64,000 bases of DNA from Rapana venosa (Eukaryota > Mollusca > Gastropoda > Neogastropoda > Muricidae): the NCBI GenBank assembly GCA_028751875.1, contig CM054135.1, positions 5,614,891-5,678,890 of the forward strand, in the 5' to 3' direction. The notes under the pieces are model-generated. The model was not told the DNA's origin and did no database searches. It saw nothing but the letters and a program-made list of their open reading frames with translations. Shown here in pieces: positions 29,365-41,254 of the stretch. The position numbers were made by a program, and so were the translations under genes. Numbering within the stretch: the stretch's first letter is position 1; every line of letters begins with the position of its first letter.

Positions 29365-31705
29365 CTGAAAGAACACGCGTTCATGGTGTTTACTGTCGTT
29401 TTGTTGGGTTGCGTTGGGGGTTGTTTGTTGGTGGTTGTTTTTTTGTTTGTTGTTTTGTTGTTGTTGTTTTATTTTGGGGGGGGGGGGGGGTTCCTTGGCT
29501 AGAGCTCCAAGGTTCACCAATGGTGGGATATTGCATATGCAACCATTTTTGACCACCATGAAGGTAGCCACATTCCAACTTCGGGAGATGTATGTTTGTA
29601 TTTCCGTAACCCATCAAAGGCTGACATCAATAACAAAATCTTCAACATGCTTATTTGATCTCCTGCATGTGTATATGTACAACAGGGAATGAAGGCACTG
29701 GCAGGTGTGCACTTGAAGTTGACCTGGGAGATCGTAAAAATCCCCACCCTTAATTCACCAGACACCACTAGAAATTCAAACCCACGACTTCATAGACACA
29801 TGGGATTGAAGTCGACTGGTCTTCACCACTCAGCTATAGCATCTGTCATGTTGTCTTTTGGGGTTTTTTTACATCTTGCTATTTATCATGTCAATGTGAA
29901 ATATTCATGGTGGAGGTGATGCTATGCATTTCCCAGCTGAACACCATGAGGTCACTCCCAACACACATTCTTGACTCAAACAGCCCACCTGAGAATCACC
30001 AAGAAACCACTGAGCACACACTGGATTGAGAAGCTTGTGTGTATGACAGTTCTGAAGTACCTCGCCATACAGGCAGCCATACTCTACCTCCAGAGGATTC
30101 TTCCTCCTTTAAACAGAGGGCACTAAGAGTTTGTCACAGCTGAAGACAATCTTCCATTGACATCAACAACTGACAAAGCTGTTGGCCTTGGCCAAGATTA
30201 TTTCATGAGCTGCCTAGTCTTCTTCTTCATCAAACTCTTAGACAGCAACTATTGATGTCTGTCATATAAGCGAAAATGCGTTACGCTGCCTTTAAGCAAT
30301 GACAAGTCAGGCCCAGCGCATTCAACTTCGGCTTCGGAAAGAATTGCTACGTTATAAGTCTTTCTGAAAAAAAGGAAGGAGAATGGACCAAGAAGGCAGA
30401 AAACAGACAAGAAGGAGGTGACAGGAAGAAAAGGAGCAAGACAGAAACATAAAGAGGGATAGAAAAGAGGGAATTCCTACCACAGAACTTCCAGAAGGTG
30501 GGGGTGCTATTTACACTGACAGACAGACCCCCAGCATTCCTATGAGGGAAGCTGCCTAGTCTAACCACCAGTCTCTCGTCTAACTCGAATCTCTACAAAC
30601 AACTCATTATGTAAATGACACAACTGAACAGGACAACAAACTCGAGATTTATGTACTACGCAAAAATTACTTCAATGATAAATGAACATATATACAAATG
30701 CTAGCTAATGATGAAAACAGTGTGTTCAACCAAGAGTTTGAAACTGTATCCAATCATCAACCAAGAGCAGTGCAATCATACACAACAAAGAGGCAGAGAA
30801 AATGTGAAAGAATTTTTTTTCCAACCAAAAAAAAAAAAAGATATTTTTTTTGTTCCTTGGCTAGATCTCCGAGATTCACCAATGATGGGATTTTATGTAT
30901 GTGACAGTTTTTGCCCATCATGAAGGTAGCCACATTCTGACTTCAGGGATGTATGCTGAGCATGCTCGTGTTTCTGTAATGTACCAAACACTCACATAAA
31001 TTACAGGATCTTTAAAGTGCACATCTGATCTTCTGCATATGTACATACATGACGGGAACTAATGCACTGGCAGGTCTGCACTAGAAGCTGACTGGGGAGA
31101 TCATAAAAAACCACCCTTAATTCACCGGACTTCACCGAGATTCAAACCCAGGGCCTCACCGACCCATGGGATTGAAGTCAAAGGGTCTTAACCACTCGAC
31201 AAGAGCCTCCATCACACACAGATAGCATCACATCACAGAACAGAAAACTCACAACAGGGATGGCCGCCTTCTTCCCCTCTTGTTGTGCCAGTGTAGGAGC
31301 CGTGGTCTCGAAGTTGCGAGGCACTGTCAAATCTTCAAACAACTCCACCACTCCAGCTATTTCATCATCAGATACCTCAAAACTGGTCCTGTACAACACC
31401 AAGCATGCAACAGGCTCGATTCAACTGAAAAACCAACTCTCTGAACCCATCAGCAGTATACATATTATATATCATAATTATCATTATTATCTATCCATAC
31501 TCTTCAGCAGCCACCCCCATCATCGTGTATAGGCAGGCTGTGCATGCGTGTGTGCGTGCGTGCGTGTGTGTGTGTAATATTGATATCTTTTTATTTTATT
31601 CATGAATGATTCCATAACTGCAAACGATTTGAATATAAGTGCTTTGATTTGTTCCTTTGCAAGATTCAGTGCTATATAAATTCCATACATTTAGATATAT
31701 CTATG

Positions 31706-31746
<41 letters not shown>

Positions 31747-31809
31747 GTGTTGTGTGTATAATATATATATATATATTATGTGTGTGTGTGTGTGTATAGA
31801 TATGTTATA

Positions 31810-31880
<71 letters not shown>

Positions 31881-34800
31881 GTAGTCGATTAATGAACAGC
31901 TGAGCTCCAAGTCTTCCCTTCTTCTTCCTTTTTTGTCATGTTTCTCCCAGGGGTGGTTTGACATTGATGAGCCTTCTCCATCTCTCTCTGTTTTGAGCTT
32001 CCTCCTTATTTATGCCCCTTTCTCTAAGATCATCTGCAATACAGGTAGCCCAGGTCTTGCTAGGTCTTCCCTTTGGTCTCTTTCCATACACTACAAAGTT
32101 CATTGCTCTTTTTATGATGTGGTGGTCTGCTTTCCGTTGAACGTGCCCAAACCAGTGCAGTCTATTGGCACTAGCTGCAGACTTCAGATCATCAACTTTG
32201 CACATTCTCCATAGTTCTTCATTCGTGATCCTGTCTTCCCATTTGATCTTTGTCACCAAGTGCTTGACAACACGATCCCCAAGTGCCACTCATAATTTCT
32301 CTAGTTGAGACATTAATAGTTAGTCTTATGGATGTTACATGATGTGGTGTAGCGCTGTTAGTAGGCTGTTTCATAAATAAAGATCAGGCATACAAAACAC
32401 GCTTGCAACACACAAACATGGCCAGAGTCAATAATCCCAGAGTACTACTGCACTCACCCTTCAGGCATGTACTGGGTGGTTTTACCCAAGTGCATGAGGT
32501 CGTTGGTCTTCTGCAGCAGACACAGCCACTCGGGGTCCCAGCTGAGCTTCACGGGGCCATCCCCCTTGTCAGGAAAGTCCAGGACTTGCAGAAACTGACG
32601 TCTGGGCAAGCACTTGTCCAGGGCCAGGAACTTGGTGGCATTTCCCCCCTGCGCAACAACACAACACCACAACAAACATCCTAAAATGCTGTTACTGAAA
32701 GATATTAAGACTGTCCAACAGGGAACACAGTACAAGGAGGGAGACAAAGAGGCAGACAGAGAAAACGATGGGAAGACAACATCAGAAAGTGGACTGGTCT
32801 TGGGTGTAACGACATACTACACCAAGCTGGGAACCACGAGGAGTGGAGGAAGCTGGTTGCAAAATTGTTAGTGGTGCCCCAACGGTCGACCAGACTACAG
32901 GACAAAAGGTGAAGGTGATTTCCGATTAGAATGTTGAATCTTTAAAAATGCCCTAAATCCTGTGTCACAGGAGAATGAACAGGCTAATTTCACTGGGACT
33001 CCAATGAATTGAGCTTCAGCAAAACACCAATGACATAAGACTAAGAGACACGTGTGTTATCAAATAGTCCAGTTTATATACACTTCTTTCACCATTGAGA
33101 TCTCTAAGCTCCTTAGGAAAATAATAATAGGGGTATTTAAATTTAAACTGTGGAAAAATTGCTATTGTGTGACTTGGATCAATTTACAGAAAACCTATTT
33201 ATCTCAAGTTTTGTGTTATTGTATGGACTGTTTTCATACGACACATATTCGTGTCATAAGGTGTTTTGGAAGATTGTAGCACGCTTCTTTGATTTTTAGC
33301 CTCCAGAAAAAAAAAAAGGATTTAAGTAATGACTACAGTGGTGGACAATTTACAGAAATACTATTTATCTAAGGTAATTTGCTTTTATATGTATGACGGG
33401 TTTTTTAAACAAAATTCTGTCTAAGGTTTTTGGAAGATTGCAGCATGTTCTTTGATTTTTAGCTCTAGAGAAAAAAACAGTTTAAATAATGAGTAAAGCT
33501 AGACAAACTCTTTAACAAACATTGTGATTTTTTGGCGAGGTAAAATACCCTTTTATTGAATCACAGCTATTTTTAAAGAGAATGTTTCTCCCATTTCAAG
33601 TGATGTCCATTTGTTTCCTTGACACTTTCTCTTGATACGTAAACAAAATGTAAAACCAGTTTCAACAATGTCAAAATTATAGTGATCATGAGGGACATGT
33701 CAAATTTTTAATGACTGTTCTTGGCATTTTTTGTCTTGGCTTGAAAAGTTTAACACTATCCTTACGTTTAAGAGAGAACCCCTTACCAGGCACACTTGCA
33801 CTGTCCACATTTGTATGCTACGTAACCAGTAGCGGGTGATACGGAGGGAAGAGGCTAATAGATTGGTTGGTTACCCAACAGCGGGTTACCATTGCAAAAA
33901 GGTAAATAATATTATGACTACAGACAAATATTTTAATTTTACCGTGTCTTGATCTTGTTATCACTTCATTGACAATATAGAAGATTCTGTATAAACAGCA
34001 AATCTATGATGTTTTAAAAAAAAAAAATCCTACCTATTAAGGGCATCAATTACAGTTACACTGACAGGGGGACAGTGGGGGGGGGGGGCGACTTGTGTTG
34101 AGGTATGCGATTACTTGCAGAAAGGCACTCTTTGTAAAAAAAATATTTCTCTCAACCAAAATGGTCCCCCAAACACTGACATATAGATCAATCTGTCATG
34201 GGACAGTAGCTTACCGGATGTTCTACATGGGCGGTGTACTTGACATGCAGGTGGGCTGAAAACCAGTATGACGGCTGCAACTTGTGTAAGAGCTTAGCCG
34301 CAGGAGGGCTACCCAAGGAGCCATCCAAAACTTCCTCCTTCAGAAATGGCTTTCGACGGAACAGTTCTTCCATGTTACCGTATCTGGCGATATCAGACGG
34401 CCAGTCATGAGACATGAAGATATCCAAAGGACGTGTTAGCTGCTTTAAGCGGAACACCTCAATGTTACGGATGTGGTACACCGAGCGCTTCGTGTCCCCG
34501 TTGTATGGCGGGTATTCGTGGTGACCTTTGAAGTAATCTCGCTGTTTGTAAATGCCTGACAGACCGCCAATACGAAGATCCCCTACTTGAACCACGTTTG
34601 CATAGCCTGCAATCATATTCAACGTGATGACATTTCCAGACCTGTGGAGGCTTTGTTATATCTAACATACATTGTCATTGATTGTTTTGCATTAGGCAAG
34701 AAATTTAATGACTGTACATGTATACATTTATAAAAAAACATCATATCACAGAATTACAGCTACCTGGAAGCAACATTTCATAACAAAGCACCCTCTGAAT

Positions 34801-37800
34801 GTAATTAATAATTAAAGTGTTTAACAAAACAAAACATACAAACCAACCAAAGACAGAAAAACTCTTAAACGAACATTAGAAATCATGCTAGAATTTTCTT
34901 TCTGCCAATTCTTTTTCATTTGAAAACCTTCCTCCACCTCCCTTGTGGCTAACTTTTTTTCTAATTTTTGCTTTTAAAATTCTACAGATGAGGCTCACAT
35001 ATCACTGATAATATCAGTGCACTCAACAGCCCAGCCAGAAAACAGGAATGTGTAGGAGTTTTCCCCTAAACCTATGCACAGTGTGTCAATGTATTAAATC
35101 TGAAAACAAACCAAAGAAAGATGGTAAACCCTTGAAAACAACATTATCAAGTAAAAATGTATGTTCCAACAGTCTTATTCTGTAGTTTTTTTTTTCCTCA
35201 GCTACAGCTCCAAGGTTCACCAACAGTGAGATAATGCATACACATGTACATATGGCCACCATCAAGATAACCGCATTCAGATTTCATTTTCAGAGATGAA
35301 TGCGGCTTTTCTTCTTTTTTTTGTTTTTTTTGGTGTTTTTTTTTTTTGGGGGGGGGCGTTCATTCCCTGGCTACAGCTCCATAAATTTGCTACTGGATCG
35401 AAAGCACAAAATTTGCTACTGGGTTAAAAACACAGTACTTTTTTTCCCCCGTTCCTCCTGAGGTTCAACCATGGCAAGATTTTTGCGTATGCAGCTGTTT
35501 TGTCCACCATTAACTAGGTAGCTGCATTCCAACTTCGAGAAAGGTATCTAAGTACACCAGTGTGCATGCATTTTTTTCCTGTTGGGGCTCTTTTTGTTAT
35601 CCACTCTTACCAGCATAAATGGCCATTTCCACTTGTAATGACAGCTTTTTTTGTAAATTTTGCCATTGCACTACACAGTATTCCTCCAATGTGCTTTTCT
35701 TTTTCTTTTTGAAGTGCCACACAGAATCCTCCAAAAACACAGCAAATAATTGCAATAGGCCAGAAATTACTCCCAGTGACAAGTATGTGTTTTCACTAGT
35801 AGGATGGGGCATACAGGCAGTTTGTACAGGCACGATTCTGACAACGTTTGTGCATAAAAATTACAATGCATCCATAGGCATACAATTCCCATGCCAGCAA
35901 TAACATAAACGCAAACTAAAAAAATTAAAGTATTATTTATGAAAAATCAAGATGTAAACTGTTAGGGAGAAGCAAATTATTCACTTGACTTTTTATCAAC
36001 ATTATCATCACACGCACACTAATGATAATCATAAAGAAAAAGCAAACCTACCCATATAATAAATATTTTCGGCTACCCATCCACCATATGTCAGCTCCTG
36101 CATGTAATTGGAAGCCTCATGATTTCCCCCAATGAAGATTGTCAAAACTGGTGCCACTTTCTCCCCAGAATAGTACCTATAATAGATAAAAACAATTGCA
36201 AAGATGTTATTACTTCCACGTTCTTTCCCGCTTCTTTACATCAAAAGCTCAAGACGGAACTATGCAAACACACAAATGAAATTAGCAACATAAAGACTGT
36301 TGAGCTCCAAATCTGACGGCCTGGGTTTGTGCTGCCACTGAGATACCTGTTCAGGAGGATTTTCCCCTGGATTTAACATCAGCACCAACTCCACTCCCCC
36401 GAAAAGTCCTTGCAAGTATGCAGGCAATAGAACATCTTGAGCACGAATTAAAACCCATTCTGCCTTTCAAAAGAGTGGGCCATTGCATACTGGTAGAAAT
36501 GGATGACTTAGTTTATTTTAAAAACATGCACTCTGGTTCTTTAGTTTATTTTAAAAACATTCACTCTGATTCTTTAACAGTTAAAGCAGTAAAGCTCTCT
36601 AAGAGGAATAAATGAACAAAGGATCATTTCATAAGTCCCAATGCATCTACGTTTATGGTGGGCAACACAAGTAATCTCAGCAAAAATCTCACCACTGAGG
36701 AACCTTGGAACTCTAGCTGAGAAACAAGCCCAAAAAAAATTCTAAAACAAAACAAAATTTAACCAGAAAAAGATAGAATTGCTCAAAAAGACGCAATGAA
36801 AATTGTGAAACACAAAAGTTCTGTCACACATATTTTTGTTTTAATTCATGTTCAGAATTTTTGTTTTCTAATACAGTAGGAATGAGAACCAAATTCAACT
36901 TTTAATCTACTGTTCAGATTTTACAATGACTGCGCTGCACTTTCTCAATGTTCGACAAAGAAAACAACAAGTCGATCATTAGACCCCAAAAATGGCAACA
37001 TACAAAATAATCCATTAATAAAAATTTTACAATAGCATGGGAAAAAACAAATCATTCAGCAGAGTGAAGGTGTTTTTTCTTGGTGTACCCTAATGCTCTA
37101 GATTATCACTGTTGTCATAGTGTTCATATCTAAAATAATAACTGCACAGAAATCATCGATGAGTCAATCATCAATGTTTGGAATTGTTGGATAAGCTGAT
37201 CTGTTTAGATATATTACTATAATAATCTATGTGTACAAAGGAAGACCTCCAGTAGAATGTACCATGCATAGGCTTTACATTGTAAATTAAAAAAATTTAA
37301 ATCAATAATTAAGACCTGTAGACTCTTCTTCTGTGGCATTTTTGTATTATTTCACAAATAATTCTGTAAAATAATTGCCATTAAAAAATCAATGCCCTGT
37401 TATGAGTTATTTGTGTTATGGTAGTCAACAATCTCAAGACGCAAAACACACACACGCACGCATGCATGCATGAACACTAACATACATGCGCAGACACACA
37501 CTTACACACATACAGTCACACACACACATGCACACACACACACAAGTACACATGCACACACACACACACACACACACATGAATTGTATGGTTTATCATTG
37601 AATAGGTTTTTTATTCTATGTCTGCATATGATATATATATTATCTTTTTTCTCTCTTTTTTTTTTTTTAGATAGATGGCTTGATGAAAAAAAAGCAAATG
37701 CACTGCTTATTCAAAGTACCATCTGAAAATAAAAGTTTGACTTGACTTGACTTGACTTGACACACCCAGGTTTTATTCTCATTCAAGAGGATTTCTCTTC

Positions 37801-38794
37801 TGGAGTTAACATCAGTGCCCACTCCACTCTCCTCAAAAGTCCTTCGGATGAGACTATAAACAGAGATCCAGAGTGCAAACACACGCAGAACATCTTGCCC
37901 ACATGTTAAAACCTGTTCCGCTTGTGGGCCGGTGGGAACGGATGTGAAAATTTACAAAACTGCATACACACGGGGACTGGATTTTTTTAAAAAGCACATT
38001 AGTGCTCATTCCATTATCCTCAAAATAAAAGAATAAAATAAAAATAAAAATAAATCAAATAAACACACACACACAAAAGCACAAATGCATTATCCCACAT
38101 CCCCACAATTTATAAATTTATACACTTATGAGTACAGATGTTTGTGTGTGCGCACACGCACGCACGCACACACACACACACACACACACACATAGTGACA
38201 TACAGAGGATTCACAATTCTATTTCACCTTCACTAAAAAAAAACAACAAAGAAACAAAACAACAACAGCCACAACAAAAACAAAACAAAAACCACCCTGA
38301 CATCCCACCTTCAATTTCCTAAGTACTTGGCTTAATTAAACAATCTTTTCTAATTTTTCTTTGTTGAAACCTCAACAAAAATCTCAACTAAACAAAAGAA
38401 TCTTTCTTTTAAAAAAAGAACTTTCTTAATTAAAAAAAAAATCCATATTATAACCATAACTAATATCAAACTATCACTTATTTTGCACTTTCGAAAATCT
38501 CACTATTGGTGAACCTTGGATCTATAGCCAGGGAGCATCAAAAGCATAATATATAAAATAGATTCATGAATAAATTAATAAATAAATTTATACTCACTTG
38601 TAAAATGTGTTCAGCTTTTGAAATTTGGAAGGCACCGCCATTGAATCCAGATCACCCCGATTACGTACAGCTTGGAAGTCTCCACAGATGAGGAGGAGGT
38701 CAACCTTGGTGTTGTTTGCTTTTTCCATGTGCTCTAATGTCGCATAGATCTTGTCCAACTCTCCATGGCAACAACCTTCTACAGCAATCTTCAT
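29044..38794 (-). CDS. RNA lariat debranching enzyme DBR1 (six coding exons)
   Basis: Metallophosphoesterase that opens the 2',5' bond of intron lariats after splicing, in the nucleus. Exons on the minus strand: 38794-38598, 36176-36052, 34606-34215, 32648-32458, 31388-31253, 29364-29044. All five joins keep phase and give 1362 bases, 454 codons, with no internal stop. Family motifs appear in order: [44 protein letters not shown], the lariat-recognition-type segment [33 protein letters not shown] and [11 protein letters not shown]. Vertebrate DBR1 is about 540 residues, so a C-terminal exon with the basic tail is missing from view; reading past the last donor meets a stop after a few codons. 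Introns carry SINE-D, SINE-A, an RTE fragment and microsatellites. The exons are free of the frameshifts seen elsewhere. Confidence 0.95.
29495..29852 (-). mobile_element. SINE family D, full-length, in a DBR1 intron
   Basis: Read from 29852: head TAGCTGAGTGGTGAAGACC (A box, Leu/Ser-tRNA-like 'GAGTGGT.AAG'), B box region GTGGGTTTGAATTTC, then GAATTAAGGGTGGGGATT, and a 3' part with GGAATGTGGCTACCTTCATG and ACCATTGGTGAACCTTGGAG. About 358 bp, sense to DBR1. The poly-G run at 29476-29491 flanks its tail. Confidence 0.8.
29853..30235. other. DBR1 intron sequence
   Basis: No feature recognised. Confidence 0.4.
30236..30550 (+). repeat. Dispersed purine-rich repeat F, longest copy
   Basis: tagacagcaactattgatgtc, cgttacgctgcctttaagc, ggcccagcgcattcaac, ttataagtctttctg, gaggtgacaggaagaaaagg, agagggaattcctacc, ending in gacagacccccagcattcct. 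About 310 bases in a DBR1 intron, no tRNA head. Confidence 0.75.
30853..31212 (-). mobile_element. SINE family D, full-length, in a DBR1 intron
   Basis: Second complete copy: head near 31205 (gagtggttaagaccctttg), gggtttgaatctcgg, aattaagggtgg, and the 3' part ending cttggctagatctccgag in plus-strand reading. It ends a few bases before exon 5's donor side. Confidence 0.75.
31253..31388 (-). CDS. DBR1 exon 5 (coding)
   Basis: Acceptor gttgtacag, donor GTGAGT. Encodes an acidic helix ([17 protein letters not shown]) and [10 protein letters not shown], which matches the 'VP-NF' part of the DBR1 C-terminal domain. Confidence 0.85.
31530..31690 (+). mobile_element. CR1-type LINE 3' tail
   Basis: (TG)n with CG steps (31540-31574), ttgatttgttcctttgcaag, tail tcagtgctatataaattcc, then an (AT)n array instead of a trinucleotide. 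Confidence 0.75.
31695..31876. repeat. (AT)n/(GT)n microsatellite
   Basis: About 180 bases of TA dinucleotides with TG patches, inside a DBR1 intron, between the LINE tail and an RTE fragment. Confidence 0.95.
31880..32315 (-). pseudogene. RTE-like LINE C-terminal fragment
   Basis: Longest open copy of the fragment also at 895-1262. Reads [71 protein letters not shown] and INVKPPLGE. No RT catalytic motif. Sits in the DBR1 intron between exons 4 and 5, sense to the gene. Confidence 0.8.
32458..32648 (-). CDS. DBR1 exon 4 (coding)
   Basis: Acceptor gcgcag, donor GTGAGT. Encodes [20 protein letters not shown] and a segment ending QYMPE, the start of the C-terminal domain. Confidence 0.9.
32655..34205. 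other. DBR1 intron sequence
   Basis: AT-rich, with a poly-G run at 34077-34088. Contains a locally duplicated phrase (tttggaagattg..agca, ttgatttttagc) at 33262-33310 and 33428-33470. No gene. Confidence 0.5.
34215..34606 (-). CDS. DBR1 exon 3 (coding)
   Basis: 392 bases, acceptor attgcag, donor GTAAGC. Holds [18 protein letters not shown] (lariat recognition region), FMSHDWP (metal ligand His/Asp) and [11 protein letters not shown] (metal ligand His pair), with [17 protein letters not shown] between. Confidence 0.95.
34640..35185. other. DBR1 intron sequence
   Basis: No feature recognised. Confidence 0.45.
35190..35590 (-). mobile_element. SINE family D fragments (two)
   Basis: 3' parts at about 35190-35300 (gctacagctccaaggttcac, ataaccgcattcag) and 35355-35560 (tccctggctacagctcc, ttcaaccatggcaagattt, gtagctgcattccaacttcg), split by a T/G-rich stretch with a poly-G run. 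Confidence 0.65.
36052..36176 (-). CDS. DBR1 exon 2 (coding)
   Basis: Acceptor tctattatag, donor GTAGGT. Encodes [23 protein letters not shown] and the [11 protein letters not shown] block. The GGNHE motif supplies metal ligands. A short overlapping frame on the other strand is not real. Confidence 0.9.
36308..36510 (+). mobile_element. SINE family A fragment
   Basis: ctgacggcctgggtttg, gaggattttcccctggattt, aacatcagcaccaactccac, gtgggccattgcatactgg. Internal part, head lost. Confidence 0.7.
36640..36730 (+). mobile_element. SINE family D 3' end fragment
   Basis: ggtgggcaacac, aaaaatctcaccactgagg, aaccttggaactctagctga. Confidence 0.65.
36731..37430. other. DBR1 intron sequence
   Basis: AT-rich; no feature recognised. 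Confidence 0.45.
37440..37580. repeat. (CA)n microsatellite, irregular
   Basis: CA and CG-containing dinucleotide repeats in a DBR1 intron. Confidence 0.9.
37700..37765 (+). mobile_element. LINE tail with (TTGAC)n
   Basis: tctgaaaataaaagtttgac followed by five TTGAC units. Similar to the tail at 3550-3590. Confidence 0.55.
37766..38056 (+). mobile_element. SINE family A, head lost
   Basis: From cccaggttttattctcattc through ttaacatcagtgcccactcc, tccttcggatgagactataa and gcacattagtgctcattcc to the tail attatcctcaaaataaaaga. Confidence 0.8.
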
Positions 38795-38836
38795 GTTTGT
38801 TTACTTCTTACTGATCTGTTTGCGATGAAAATGACC
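38598..38836 (-). CDS. DBR1 exon with the start codon
   Basis: Acceptor (ctattttcag) before 38836, 42 bases of leader, ATG at 38794, donor GTGAGT after 38598. It encodes the N-terminal metal-binding block ([16 protein letters not shown]) and ends in a split Lys codon. The start is supported by alignment of its first residues ([11 protein letters not shown]) with the family N-terminus. The acceptor implies an upstream non-coding exon. Confidence 0.9.
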
Positions 38837-38969
38837 CTGAAAATAGTGAAAATTATAATTAATATAAATTTGTGTCACAAACATTGCTACAAAATATTGA
38901 AATATTGTGTAAAAAAATAAGTTGACAACAATCTGCAAAATGAAAATCTGTTACAACTATATCATAATA

Positions 38970-39205
38970 ATATCCCTGTTCAAGGGGATATTTTCCCCTA
39001 GAGTTAACATATCACTCATCAGTGCTGACTCCACTCCTCCCAAAAGTCCTTCGGATGAGACTATAAGCAGAGGTCCTATGTGCGAACGCACGCAGAACAT
39101 CTTGCGTACACATTAAAACTTGTTCCACTTTTCAGAGTGAGCCCTTGTGTGCTGGTTGGAGCAGATGACAAAATTTACAAAAGTGCATACACAATGGGAC
39201 TGGAT
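38970..39205 (+). mobile_element. SINE family A, head and tail lost
   Basis: tcaaggggatattttccc, gtgctgactccactcctccc, tccttcggatgagactataa, gcatacacaatgggactgg. It lies just upstream of the DBR1 start exon, in its 5' UTR intron. Confidence 0.75.
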
Positions 39206-39250
39206 CAGTTGTGTGTATGTGTGTGTGTGGGGGGGGGGGGGGGGGGGGAG
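39205..39250. repeat. (TG)n plus poly-G run
   Basis: Short TG repeat followed by about 20 G. Confidence 0.8.
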
Positions 39251-39379
39251 GGAATCAGTATCTAGGTACAGCTATCCGATTTGATGACCTACTGATTTAC
39301 AGAGGGTTTTTTTTCTTTGTATGTTGTTTATTTTTAAAACACAAATTTAGCTTAATTTAAAAAAGAAAAGACAGCAGCC

Positions 39380-40190
39380 ATGATAGAAGATCAATACCCT
39401 CACGAGGCATGGCTCCACGTCTACACAGACGGCTCTGCAACAGATGCCACCAGATGTGGAGGAGCTGGGGCCTACATCTGGTATCCCAGCAGAGAATGGC
39501 AGACTCGGTCAATAGCAACCGGCGTCTACTGCACCAACTACAAGGCCGAAGTGGAAGCGATCATCCTTGCAGCAAACACCATCCGCAGCAGAGTGGATCA
39601 CAACACCCAGGTCGTCTTTCTGACCAACGCTCTGTCTGTGCTGCAAGCCTTCAACAGCGGCCAGCTTCCACAACTAGAGATGGCACTACATAACATCCAG
39701 TGTCTTCGCACCGTGCTGCAGTGGATCCCCTCACACTGTGGCATCGAGGGCAATGAGCAAGCTGACAGAATGGCCAAGATAGGCGCCCGAGATGAACAGC
39801 CCGAAAACCCTGTCTGCCTTGCAGAGAGCAAGACCATCATTAAGGCTCTCTACAGGAAAACCCACCACCAGACAGCTACCACAGCCTCACCAGACAAGAC
39901 CAGGTGACCATCTTCCGATTAAGAACAGGCCACTGCAGGCTGAACCAACATCTGCACAGGAAGATGAAAGTGGTACCCTCCCCCATGTGCTCATGTGGGG
40001 AAGCTGAGCAAGACACTCACCACATCCTGCAGGACTGCAGGGCCTTCAGGCAGCTGAGAGGGAAATGTGGCCGAACCCATTACCCCTAGAAGAAAAACTG
40101 TACGGGCCGGTGGATGCCCTACAGACGACTGCTACATTCCTTAGGCGAACTGGTCTCTTGGTGTAAAACAATAAGGCATCGAAAAGAAGA
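39380..40190 (+). pseudogene. LINE RNase H domain and C-terminal zinc-knuckle-like end
   Basis: Open frame with an RNase H fold: HVYTDGSATDATRCGGAGAY (first catalytic Asp), YCTNYKAEVEAI (catalytic Glu), VVFLTNALSVLQAF (the usual second Asp replaced by Asn) and LQWIPSHCGIEGNEQADRMAK (final His/Asp). After a frameshift follows FRLRTGHCRLNQHLHRKM then CSCGEAEQDTHHILQDC, the C-C-H-C end typical of LINEs that carry RNase H. It ends in a (GAA)n tail. 5' truncated, without RT. It sits between the putative DBR1 leader exon and the start exon. Confidence 0.85.
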
Positions 40191-40246
40191 AGAAAAAAGA
40201 AAAGAAGAAAATGAAGGAAAACACAATAGCCGCTAAACGGTTACAC

Positions 40247-40665
40247 TACAGGTTAGGTTCTGGGTGACAGTATCTTCAGCAGACAGGAGACAGAAAAATG
40301 TTTGCTGGTTTTCACAGATTTTTTAAACAAATTAAAGTATGAAAAACTGCACTGTGTTTTGGGGTTGAGGCCATAGATCAAGACCTGGTAGTGATGAAAA
40401 AGTGGGAAATTATCATCAAATGAGGATTGCTTGTGTGTTCCTACAGTGTTGACCCCGCAAATGCATATTGTGGTCATGCTGCTAGAAGACAACAAAGGAC
40501 TAACACTGTAACAGGGTACAGAATTTGCTGTAATAATTTTTTGGGGTTTAAATTATAAAGTTCAAACCTACCAAATTTGTTCCAATTGCCTGGAGTTTTG
40601 AGTCAGGCTAGTCTTTCACAAAAGTGGTTTTTATTTCTGTGGATGCCTTAGTACATGCAGTATGA
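40247..40665 (+). repeat. Long inverted repeat, left arm
   Basis: About 410 bases whose reverse complement recurs, with gaps, at 41255-41575. Anchors: tttcacagattttttaaa, atcatcaaatgaggattg, aaacctaccaaatttg, atttctgtggatgccttagt. Order is conserved across the arm. Confidence 0.8.
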
Positions 40666-40709
40666 ATGCAGGAATGATGTATGAAAATAGAGGGAAAACT
40701 GCCAAAAGC

Positions 40710-40877
40710 TGGGGATGGGATAGCATAGTGGTTAGAACATTGTGCTGGCAATCTGAAGACCTGGGTTTGAATCCCATTCAATGGGGATTTCCGATTTTTC
40801 CCTGGCGTTAACATCAGTGTAGACTCCACTCTCCCCTATAGTCCTTTGGATGAGACTAAACCGAGGCCCCGTGTGCT
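40710..40877 (+). mobile_element. SINE family A 5' half
   Basis: Head gatgggatagcatagtggtt, B box gggtttgaatccc, body to cgaggccccgtgtgc. Inside the loop between the inverted-repeat arms. Confidence 0.75.
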
Positions 40878-41044
40878 AATTTTAAACCGGAAAAATTCCG
40901 AAAAAGAAGGGGTGATTTGCAGGAGCTTTACGTTTACACTTTGATTCTGGATTTCTCTGGCTGCATCCAGTTCTAAAATTTGACTATATACACACAGTTT
41001 TTACATTCATTTCCACAACAAAAAGATCAATCTAAAATACTTAC

Positions 41045-41160
41045 TTGTTGAATTATCTAACCCTCTCCGTACCAATCTGTAAGAATCACACGCGACAAAC
41101 GTTGTTGTGTGCTACACCATACCGGAAACGGTGCCACCGGAACAACGGGAATTTGGCTAC
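41045..41160 (-). promoter_or_regulatory. Putative DBR1 leader exon and promoter
   Basis: On the minus strand a strong GTAAGT donor follows 41045. The sequence before it is the only CpG-containing, non-repeat block near the gene and holds ETS-like CCGGAAAC and CCGGAACA words (41132-41153). The start-codon exon at 38836 has an acceptor and so needs an upstream exon; this one fits. The transcription start is not visible. Inference only. Confidence 0.4.
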
Positions 41161-41254
41161 ACACCGCCTTTCGAGTTTTTCCTCTTTTTTTTTTCTTCTT
41201 TTTTTTTGTATACATGCTTTGCTTTTTCTTTTTTTCTTTTCTTTTTTTTTGTTT

